Part shown: positions 43,674 through 50,560 of the stretch, one piece after another
Numbering within the stretch: position 1 is the stretch's first letter
Layout: each line of letters begins with the position of its first letter
NCBI GenBank assembly: GCA_016716185.1
Contig: JADJWV010000002.1
Coordinates: 1,774,501 to 1,838,500 of the forward strand
DNA length: 64,000 nucleotides
Reading direction: 5' to 3'
Source of the DNA: Saprospiraceae bacterium
GTDB taxonomy: Bacteria; Bacteroidota; Bacteroidia; Chitinophagales; Saprospiraceae
Notes under the pieces: model-generated
What the model saw: only the letters and a program-made list of their open reading frames with translations
What the model was told of the DNA's origin: nothing
Database searches by the model: none
Translations under genes and position numbers: made by a program

Positions 43674-44765
43674 TTACATCGATGCCTGTATGATTTGCGA
43701 TGGACCTATAATATTTTCGCGCAGCTCGACTTTCTTTAAAAACTTGGATACTATATCTTCGATGGTCGAAAAATATTCGGGTCCTATGGAGAAAGCTTCA
43801 CCGCGATCGAGTAGCAACCTGAGTTTTTCTTTAATGGGGATCTGTCCGAGTAAAGTCGATTGTGTTTTACCGGCTAATTTTTCACCAGCACCCTGTCCAA
43901 AAATGTAATATTTTTTGCCCGGAGAATCATCGGGCTCAAACCAAGACATGTTTTCAATAATACCCAAAACCGGAACTGCGATTTGTTCCATCCTGAACAT
44001 ATTTGCAGCTTTTAATGCATCGATATAAGACACTTCCTGAGGTGTCGTAACCATAATGGCTCCGGTAAGGGGAATGGTTTGGACCAGTGTTAATTGAATA
44101 TCTCCTGTTCCGGGAGGAAGGTCAACAATCAGGTAATCGAGCTGCGGCCATTTGGTATCGTTAAAAAACTGTTTGATGATTGCTGCTAGTCTGGGACCCC
44201 GCAAAACAACAGCTTGTTCAGCTTCAATAATATTCCCCAACGAAACTACGTGCAAACCATTCACATCGATGGGCACGAGTTTTGGTTTATCTGAATCGTT
44301 GGTGACTTGTGGCTTTTCGTTCTGAATGCCCAACATGGTCGGAATAGAGGGGCCGTAGAGATCAGCATCCAAAAGTCCAACTTTGAATCCTGCCAGCTTC
44401 AATGCCAGAGCCAGACTCACAGAAACGGTCGATTTTCCAACACCCCCTTTACCGGAAGCCACTGCTATGATGTGCTTTATATGAGGCACGGCCGTATTGG
44501 GAGCATCGGCATAACTCATCTGATTTACAAAGTGGACATGGAGTGTCTTCTCAGGAGCAAAACTGCTTACGACTGAATAGATTTCAGAATAAAGCTGGTC
44601 TTTATGAGCATATTGCTGGCCCGGTAAATGCAATTTCATTTGAATATTGTGCTGATCATCAAGTTTGATGTCCCGGACCATGCGCAATTGAATAATATTT
44701 TGGCCACTTCCGGGCTCAATGACGTTTGACAACAAGTCACATAATTGCTCGATAAATTCATTCAT
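43674..44765 (-). CDS. mrp: Mrp/ApbC-family Fe-S cluster carrier ATPase
   Basis: P-loop ATPase that carries Fe-S clusters to apoproteins, 363 residues. An N-terminal MIP18/DUF59 domain (NVIEPGSGQNIIQLRMVRDI) is followed by the deviant Walker A GKGGVGKST, DADLYGPSIPTMLG, LIVDLPPGTGD and IENMSWFEPDD. The CxxC found in many ApbC proteins after ENMS is absent here. The longest frame starts at 44792, but a -7 box (44774-44781) lies within it and the family N-terminus aligns with MNEFIEQL, so 44765 is chosen. Co-transcribed with pyrF. Confidence 0.92.
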   Translation of the reverse strand: MNEFIEQLCDLLSNVIEPGSGQNIIQLRMVRDIKLDDQHNIQMKLHLPGQQYAHKDQLYSEIYSVVSSFAPEKTLHVHFVNQMSYADAPNTAVPHIKHIIAVASGKGGVGKSTVSVSLALALKLAGFKVGLLDADLYGPSIPTMLGIQNEKPQVTNDSDKPKLVPIDVNGLHVVSLGNIIEAEQAVVLRGPRLAAIIKQFFNDTKWPQLDYLIVDLPPGTGDIQLTLVQTIPLTGAIMVTTPQEVSYIDALKAANMFRMEQIAVPVLGIIENMSWFEPDDSPGKKYYIFGQGAGEKLAGKTQSTLLGQIPIKEKLRLLLDRGEAFSIGPEYFSTIEDIVSKFLKKVELRENIIGPSQIIQASM

Positions 44766-44773
44766 ATCTACGG

Positions 44774-44781
44774 CAAAATTA
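44774..44781 (-). promoter_or_regulatory. -7 box (TAATTTTG) for mrp-pyrF
   Basis: Exact TAnnTTTG on the minus strand, 8 bases before the chosen mrp ATG, implying a very short leader or a leaderless mRNA. Confidence 0.5.
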
Positions 44782-44803
44782 ATGTGATTCATCCTAAATG
44801 TGA

Positions 44804-44811
44804 TAAATTTG
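44804..44811 (+). promoter_or_regulatory. -7 box (TAAATTTG) for the ribF fusion gene
   Basis: Exact TAnnTTTG, 15 bases before the ATG at 44827. It lies inside the longest frame (from 44800), ruling out the upstream start. Confidence 0.55.
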
Positions 44812-44826
44812 CGCTGGTTTAAAAAG

Positions 44827-46836
44827 ATGCGTGTAGTTTATTTCGGAAAAGATGAGATACCCAATCTAAAGAATCCGGTAATTGCTATTGGTGCCTTCGA
44901 TGGTTTTCATCGGGGACATCGGCAAATCCTGGATGTTTTATTTTCTTCAGCAAATGAAATTGGAGGTAATTCAATCGTCATCACATTCGATCCACATCCA
45001 CGTCTGGTGTTGGATGAAAGCGATCAGGAATTCAGTTTGTTGTCGACTTTAGATGAAAAAATAGAATTATTGAGAGCAACTCCGCTTAATTACTTGGTTG
45101 TAGTTCCTTTCACGTATTCATTTTCATTGATGTATCCACAGGAATACGTAGAAACTTTTCTAATTTCTCAATTTAATCCAAGCAAAATAATCGCCGGAGT
45201 AGACCACAGGTTTGGAAGAGATGGTCGTGGCGATGGTAGTCTGCTTCGACAATATGCAAGTGAGGGCCGTTTTGAATTCCAGGAAATAAGCCATCTGCTG
45301 GAAAATGGAAATGTCATTAGTTCTACCAGGATCAGACAGTACATCAAAGATCGAAAAGTGGAACTGGCCAATCAAATGCTTGGTTATAATTTCACACTTT
45401 CGGGCACTGTAGTTCCGGGCAACAGAATTGGCAGAGAACTTGGCTACAGGACGGCAAATCTGGATTTGTCTCATCACCATAAATTAATTCCTCCGAATGG
45501 TATTTATGCGGTCCTTTGCAATGTTTTGGGGCAAGTTTGCGATGGAATGTTGTATATCGGGCACAGCGAAAGCATAGCTGAGAATCTCGCTCAAACCATC
45601 GAAGTACACATTCTCGATTTCAATCAGGATATATACGGGCAAACCATTGCAGTAGAATTAATCAGTTTTTTGAGAACAGATCAAAAATTTGAATCGAAAG
45701 AGGATCTGACCAGGCAAATAGCACAAGACGAAAAAAGGGCAAGAAAGAATTTGTTGAAATATAAATTAAAATCTCCCCCTGTTAACAAACAACCAAAAAT
45801 CGCGATTGCAATTCTCAACTACAACGGTGAAAAGTTATTAAAGAATTTCCTGCCCTCTCTGCTCAATTTCCGACCCAGGAACTCTGAAGTCTATATTATC
45901 GATAATGGTTCGACCGACTCCAGTATTTTATTTCTCGAACACCATTATCCAGAGGTGCATTTGATCAAACTAAGAAAAAACTATGGCTTTTCTACCGGTT
46001 ATAACAAAGGCATTGCTCAAATTGAATCTGATTTTCTGGTATTGGTGAATTCAGATATTTTGGTCAACACAGAATGGGTATCTCCATTGATTCATCTCAT
46101 GGAAACCGATCCAATGATATTTGCGGTTCAACCAAAAATCCTTTCGCTTTCCGAAAAACATAAATTTGAATACGCCGGTGCTGCAGGAGGTTACCTCGAC
46201 TTGCTTCGTTATCCTTTTTGTCGCGGAAGAATAATTGATTTGATCGAAGAAGACCAAGCGCAATACAACGATACTACAGAGGTCTTTTGGGCCAGTGGGG
46301 CTGCCATGGTGGTTAAAACAGTTGTATTTAAAGCGCTTGGAGGATTTGATGACGATTATTTTGCCCATCAGGAAGAAATCGATCTGTGCTGGAGAATGAA
46401 GAGGTTAGGTGGGAAAATTATAAGTACCGATGTCTCTTATGTTTACCATTTGGGTGGCGGCACATTGGATTACGACAATCCCAGAAAAACGTATCTCAAT
46501 TTCAAAAATAACCTGTTTACCATATTTAAAAATGAGAGTTGGTACAATCTCCTCATGATCTTACCTTCAAGATTGGTATTGGATTGTTTTATTGCAATCA
46601 GCTATTTATTAAAAGGAAAACTTTGGGTTTTTTACAAAATAGTGCAGGCCTATGTAGTAAGTATTATCAATACGCTGTATCTGATCCACAAAAAAAGCCA
46701 AACTAACGATTTAATCGATGAGCTGAATCTGAGCCCTTTTAAGAAAACAGGCATTTTAAATTCTTCCATTTTCTTGCAATTTTATATCGCGGGCAACAAA
46801 ATATTTTCGAAGATTCCCAAGCAATATTTCAAGTGA
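44827..46836 (+). CDS. ribF: RibF (riboflavin kinase/FAD synthetase) fused to a family 2 glycosyltransferase
   Basis: Single 669-residue frame with two normally separate proteins. Residues 1-309 are RibF: FMN adenylyltransferase motif GAFDGFHRGH (22-31) and SSTRIR (164-169), then the flavokinase domain with LGYRTAN (the usual PTAN is RTAN at 208-211), catalytic Glu259 in TIEVHI, and the final QIAQDEKRA helix. After about 14 linker residues, 324-560 are a GT2 enzyme: AILNYNG, IIDNGSTD, a DxD-like NSD (408-410), FWASGAAM, HQEEIDLCWR and VYHLGGGTL. A hydrophobic C-terminal segment follows (about 572-625). No stop, ATG, GTG or TTG that would start the GT2 domain lies at the junction. It overlaps the RluA gene by four bases. 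Confidence 0.88.
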   Translation: MRVVYFGKDEIPNLKNPVIAIGAFDGFHRGHRQILDVLFSSANEIGGNSIVITFDPHPRLVLDESDQEFSLLSTLDEKIELLRATPLNYLVVVPFTYSFSLMYPQEYVETFLISQFNPSKIIAGVDHRFGRDGRGDGSLLRQYASEGRFEFQEISHLLENGNVISSTRIRQYIKDRKVELANQMLGYNFTLSGTVVPGNRIGRELGYRTANLDLSHHHKLIPPNGIYAVLCNVLGQVCDGMLYIGHSESIAENLAQTIEVHILDFNQDIYGQTIAVELISFLRTDQKFESKEDLTRQIAQDEKRARKNLLKYKLKSPPVNKQPKIAIAILNYNGEKLLKNFLPSLLNFRPRNSEVYIIDNGSTDSSILFLEHHYPEVHLIKLRKNYGFSTGYNKGIAQIESDFLVLVNSDILVNTEWVSPLIHLMETDPMIFAVQPKILSLSEKHKFEYAGAAGGYLDLLRYPFCRGRIIDLIEEDQAQYNDTTEVFWASGAAMVVKTVVFKALGGFDDDYFAHQEEIDLCWRMKRLGGKIISTDVSYVYHLGGGTLDYDNPRKTYLNFKNNLFTIFKNESWYNLLMILPSRLVLDCFIAISYLLKGKLWVFYKIVQAYVVSIINTLYLIHKKSQTNDLIDELNLSPFKKTGILNSSIFLQFYIAGNKIFSKIPKQYFK

Positions 46837-47570
46837 TCCCTATTCAAAAACAACTCCTTTTTGAAAACGATCATTTGATTGCGATCAATAAGCCAGCCGG
46901 GCTATTGAGTATCCCTGACCGATTCGATAAAAATTTACCATGCGCATATCAATGGGTTAAAGAAAATTTTGGGGAGCTGTTTATTCTGCATCGCCTCGAC
47001 AAAGATACTTCAGGGGTTTTGCTATTTGCAAAAGACGCCGAGACCCATAAACTGATGAATGAGCAGTTTGAAAGGCACCAAGTAAAAAAGACATATTTAT
47101 GCCTTATCGAATCATGCCCGCAGGAAGAGTCAGGAAAGATCATCGCTCCGATTGCACATGACCCTGCCCATCCCGGTAGAATGATTGTACATCCCAAGGG
47201 AAAAGCCTGTATAACAAATTTCAAATTATTGAAAAGGTACAGAAGTTTTACATGGGTTGAGGTTGCCCCAGAAACGGGCCGCACCCACCAGATCCGGGTC
47301 CATTTTGCTTATCTCGGATGTCCCTTGGTTGGTGACCCGCTCTATGGAATAAGAAAGTATCTGAGCATCAAAGACATCAAGAAAAAGGCTAAGGTGAAAG
47401 AGGAGGAAATACCTTCCACCCTCCTGGAACGGACAGCCCTGCACGCATCAGGGCTTCAATTCAATTTGTACGGTTATGAAATAGAAATTCAGGCTCCATT
47501 GCCTAAAGATCTTACAGCCTGTTTAAAGCAACTCGATAAATGGGATAGTCTTAACAAAGGAATGCTATAA
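46833..47570 (+). CDS. RluA-family pseudouridine synthase
   Basis: RNA pseudouridine synthase of 245 residues without an S4 domain. It has NKPAGLLSIPDR, the catalytic motif HRLDKDTSG with Asp56, KTYLCLIE, and PETGRTHQIRVHFAYLGCPLVGDPLYG. Target site is unknown; RluA-class enzymes act on 23S rRNA and some tRNAs. The GTG start at 46833 overlaps the stop of the ribF fusion (GTGA), so the two are translationally coupled. Confidence 0.92.
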   Translation: MIPIQKQLLFENDHLIAINKPAGLLSIPDRFDKNLPCAYQWVKENFGELFILHRLDKDTSGVLLFAKDAETHKLMNEQFERHQVKKTYLCLIESCPQEESGKIIAPIAHDPAHPGRMIVHPKGKACITNFKLLKRYRSFTWVEVAPETGRTHQIRVHFAYLGCPLVGDPLYGIRKYLSIKDIKKKAKVKEEEIPSTLLERTALHASGLQFNLYGYEIEIQAPLPKDLTACLKQLDKWDSLNKGML

Positions 47571-47627
47571 TATTTTCACATTGAAGGGCATCTGATAAGA
47601 ACAGGGATCGTGTATCCGGAAAATCAG

Positions 47628-47635
47628 TATATTTG
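47628..47635 (+). promoter_or_regulatory. -7 box (TATATTTG) for the NarL/NarX-like pair
   Basis: Exact TAnnTTTG, 51 bases before the response-regulator ATG at 47687. Confidence 0.5.
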
Positions 47636-47686
47636 TAATCATTCTGGTATTCAAGCTTCCTGATTTACTGTTAAAACTTAAAAGAT

Positions 47687-48349
47687 ATGCTTCATGTAGC
47701 CATTGCTGATGATCATGCAATGTTTGTAGATGGTATTGAATCCATTTTGAGAACTGAATCGAGTATCAAAGTAGTTGATCGCTGCTTTGATGGGCAATCC
47801 GTTTTTGAAATGATCAGAAAACATAAAATTGATGTTTTGCTGCTCGATATCAATCTTCCGGATATAAGCGGAATTGAAGTTGCAAAGCGATTACATACAG
47901 AAGATCCCGAAATAAAAATTATAGCCTTATCGATGTACAATGAAGAAAGCATCGTAAGTGAAATGCTCAAAAACGGTGCTCAGGGTTACATCCTCAAAAA
48001 TACTGGCAGAGAAGAACTCATTCTTGCCATAAAAACAGTGGCAGAAGGTACGAGTTACTTTAGCAAAGACGTTACCGAAACAATCATGGGATCTCTTACC
48101 AAAAAGCCCGGACCCAAAAAGAGCTATATACTTCAGCCTAAGCTTTCCATACGAGAAAAGCAAATTCTTGCTTTAATTGTCAAGGAGTACACCAATCCCG
48201 AAATCGCTGAGCGATTATTCATCAGTCTTAAAACTGTCGAGACCCACCGCAGCAACCTGATCTCTAAGTTAAATGTAAGAAACACTGCCGGTCTGGTTCG
48301 CGCCACTATTGAATATAATTTGCTTGAAAAATTCACCCTGGATTCTTAA
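47687..48349 (+). CDS. NarL/FixJ-family response regulator
   Basis: DNA-binding response regulator of 220 residues. The receiver domain (1-120) has IADDH, phospho-acceptor Asp54 in LLLDINLP, and KNTGREEL at the Lys switch. The LuxR-type helix-turn-helix is at about 150-215: LSIREKQILALI, YTNPEIAERLFISLKTVETHRSNLISKLNV. The sensor kinase gene follows after 8 bases. The family often binds palindromes, and the tandem palindromes 1.8 kb downstream (50150-50189) are candidate targets (inference). Confidence 0.94.
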   Translation: MLHVAIADDHAMFVDGIESILRTESSIKVVDRCFDGQSVFEMIRKHKIDVLLLDINLPDISGIEVAKRLHTEDPEIKIIALSMYNEESIVSEMLKNGAQGYILKNTGREELILAIKTVAEGTSYFSKDVTETIMGSLTKKPGPKKSYILQPKLSIREKQILALIVKEYTNPEIAERLFISLKTVETHRSNLISKLNVRNTAGLVRATIEYNLLEKFTLDS

Positions 48350-48357
48350 GAAAACTC

Positions 48358-50088
48358 ATGCGGATTCTGATTTTCATCTGGTTGGTATTTGGATCTTGCC
48401 TCCATGCTGTCGTAGCCGCAGATGATTCATTGAAAGTCAGCAGAGATTCATTTGAAGTTGTCCTTCTCGATGCTGAATCATTAAGTCTTGAAATTGAACA
48501 TAAAATAAGTCAGCACGACTATCCCTCTGCTGTCGGTTCATTATTAACAGCCATTGAATATTTCCGGCAGGAAAACAACAACGAAAAAGTATATTATTAC
48601 CGGTTTATACTGGCCCGTGTTTATATGTACTTAGGGATGTACCAAAAAGCCGCTAATACCCTTGAATACTGTCACGTTTATTTTAAACAGGAAGATCGCG
48701 ATCTCGATGTGGTCAGAAGCCAGCATAGCCTTGCTTATATATATAAAAAATTAGGCAACATGGATATGGCACTTTACTTCCTGGGACAGTGCCAGCAAAC
48801 GAAAGCAGACAAGTATAATGAATTTTGTCAAAACGAGCATGCTTTGGTGGAAGCACAACTCTATCTAAGCAGGATCCGCTCGCAAAATATTTTGAACAAA
48901 ATATATACTTATGCTAAATCAATTCCCTATTTGGACATGCAGGTAAAATCGCTGGAGGCTTTAGGGGATTATTATTACCACCATGCAAGATATAAACAGG
49001 CAGAAAACGTGTATCGTAAAGCACTCGAACTGACTAAAGCCAATAATTTTATCGATTACAATAAACAGTTTAGCTTCAGACTTTATGAATGCAGCAACTA
49101 CTCCGGTAATTATAAAAAAGCAACAGACTATCTTCTTCAATTTATTAAATACAACGATACGCTGAACAAGATCAACAATTCTGAACAATTGCTGAAATTG
49201 ATTGGCAGGTATGAACAAAAAGAAATGCAGTCGGATATTATCGATCTGGCCAAAAGCAAACGTCTATTTGAACTTAAGTCGAGACGTTCCAATTATACCT
49301 TGTATAGTCTGTTGTTTAGTATTGGTGCTATTTTGTTGGCCGGCTTTTTTATCATCCTGTTTTACCAGCAAAAACTGGAAACCAACCAGATCATTCACAA
49401 TCAGACCGAACAAATCAATAATCAAAAAATCAAGGAACTCGAAAGTAATCTGCAATTACAATCGATGCAGTCCATGATCAACGGACAGGAATCAGAACGG
49501 GAACGGATTGCAAAAGATCTCCACGATAGTCTTGGTGGTGTGCTTTCTACGATCAAGCTTAGATTTGACAATATAGCACACCAAAATCATTTTGATGACC
49601 GGGATTCTGTCGAAAAACTTACCCGTCTTATCGATACCGCCTGTGATGAGGTGAGATATATAGCCAATGATCTGAAGCCCGGCTCTCTTGAAAAACTAGG
49701 TTTGATCGAGGCTATTAAAGATATGCTGAACCGCTATAAAGTGGACAATGGGCCTGAGATCTTTTTTCAATTTTACGGCTTTGAAGGTGGCGGTCAAATC
49801 GATTCAAATGCCGCTTTGAATATTTACCGCATCATCCAGGAACTAGTCAACAATTCCATTAAACATGCAGGTTGCAAAGAAATTTTTGTTCAAATGCATC
49901 GGAAAGGCAATGAAATGACCATTAGTGTTGAGGATGACGGCGCAGGTTTTAACGAAACTGTTGTTAAAAAAGGTATGGGACTCGAGAATATCAAAAGCAG
50001 GGTTAATTATCTAAGAGGAGAACTCACTCTGGATTCCAACGAAAATCAGGGAACCGCTATTCTGGTGCATTTGCCTATACGTTCCTGA
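48358..50088 (+). CDS. TPR-containing sensor histidine kinase, NarX/HisKA_3 type
   Basis: Sensor kinase of 576 residues. Signal peptide 1-21, then a periplasmic TPR-like region (about 50-290), one membrane segment (314-336), a coiled coil, the HisKA_3 box with phospho-acceptor His389 in ERERIAKDLHDSLGG, and HATPase motifs (ELVNNSIKHAG, VEDDGAGF, GMGLENIKSR). The TPR sensor is a common Bacteroidota design and probably reads a protein or peptide signal. It is partner to the preceding NarL-like regulator. Confidence 0.92.
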   Translation: MRILIFIWLVFGSCLHAVVAADDSLKVSRDSFEVVLLDAESLSLEIEHKISQHDYPSAVGSLLTAIEYFRQENNNEKVYYYRFILARVYMYLGMYQKAANTLEYCHVYFKQEDRDLDVVRSQHSLAYIYKKLGNMDMALYFLGQCQQTKADKYNEFCQNEHALVEAQLYLSRIRSQNILNKIYTYAKSIPYLDMQVKSLEALGDYYYHHARYKQAENVYRKALELTKANNFIDYNKQFSFRLYECSNYSGNYKKATDYLLQFIKYNDTLNKINNSEQLLKLIGRYEQKEMQSDIIDLAKSKRLFELKSRRSNYTLYSLLFSIGAILLAGFFIILFYQQKLETNQIIHNQTEQINNQKIKELESNLQLQSMQSMINGQESERERIAKDLHDSLGGVLSTIKLRFDNIAHQNHFDDRDSVEKLTRLIDTACDEVRYIANDLKPGSLEKLGLIEAIKDMLNRYKVDNGPEIFFQFYGFEGGGQIDSNAALNIYRIIQELVNNSIKHAGCKEIFVQMHRKGNEMTISVEDDGAGFNETVVKKGMGLENIKSRVNYLRGELTLDSNENQGTAILVHLPIRS

Positions 50089-50149
50089 GGGCATATCTCT
50101 CTCACAACTGTTAAAATTATACCATTTACCTATGATATCTGGCCAAATA

Positions 50150-50208
50150 CTCAGGGTAAACCCTGAGAGCTATCAGGGTAAACCCTGATTTTTAAAATTC
50201 AGGGTTTT
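50150..50208. promoter_or_regulatory. Tandem palindromes with core TCAGGGTAAACCCTGA plus a third half-site
   Basis: Two 18-base palindromes share a 16-base identical core: 50150-50167 and 50172-50189, with starts 22 bases apart, about two helical turns. A lone half-site TTCAGGGT follows at 50199. They begin 62 bases past the sensor kinase stop. As DNA they look like paired operator sites. As RNA each makes a 7-base-pair stem with a UAAA loop, and the second is followed by TTTTT, so it could also terminate the kinase transcript. Confidence 0.55.
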
Positions 50209-50316
50209 TACTGATGTGCAGTAAATGGAAACCATACAACTTTGTACTGTTGTTATCATTAAAACGTTAATGATCACTCAGCTTGATTTTGAATACTGAA
50301 AACCATGTAAAAATGG

Positions 50317-50560
50317 GATCCATGAGAGAAGGACTATTGTTAGATGCAATTTAGGTTTGGTTATCTATCAGGGAAACATAGATTGATTTTAACATTCTGC
50401 ACACGGCTTCGTGCCATTTCATCCGTCAACTATTCTTAGCAATAGTCCTTTCCTGGATTAAACGACTTTTAAAATTATCAACCTATATAGTTTTGTTGTA
50501 GTTTTATCATGATGTGTACACCAAAGGCTTTAAACCTCATTTTAAGGCCTTTTTTTTTTA
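50317..50560 (+). ncRNA. Candidate structured non-coding RNA
   Basis: No plausible protein gene lies in the 469-base gap 50089-50557, yet it ends in a strong plus-strand terminator. Between the palindromes and that terminator, 50329-50343 pairs with 50436-50450 (11 Watson-Crick pairs, then U.G, U-A, A-U, G.U). Outside this, 50317-50322 pairs with 50454-50459 (one G.U) across an internal loop. Inside are hairpins at 50363-50383 (6 pairs) and 50402-50413 (4 pairs, tetraloop). This resembles a folded regulatory RNA; 6S-like architecture is possible but not shown. The 5' end is unknown: the best promoter-like sequence, TACAACTTTG at about 50235, has the wrong spacing. Confidence 0.35.
50523..50560 (+). 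terminator. Strong plus-strand intrinsic terminator
   Basis: Twelve-pair stem, arms 50523-50534 and 50541-50552 with one G.T pair and a 6-base loop, running into nine to eleven T residues (to 50559). The T run is on the plus strand only, so it ends a transcript coming from the kinase gene or the candidate RNA, not the minus-strand ABC-F gene. Confidence 0.85.

Noticed and set aside
45740..45830. A sequencing frameshift hiding separate ribF and GT2 genes
   Set aside because: Looked for a start codon or alternative stop near the junction in all three frames and saw none that restores two normal ends; kept as the main refutation test of the fusion.
47571..47686. Possible tRNA or small RNA gene in the gap after the RluA gene
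   Set aside because: No cloverleaf pattern or T-loop sequence; only a -7 box is supported.
50150..50208. Short CRISPR-like array
   Set aside because: Only two palindromic units with a 4-base gap and no spacer-like sequence or cas genes.
50488..50495. TAGTTTTG as the promoter of the candidate RNA
   Set aside because: It matches the -7 consensus but lies only about 30 bases before the terminator, so it cannot drive the structured segment upstream of it.
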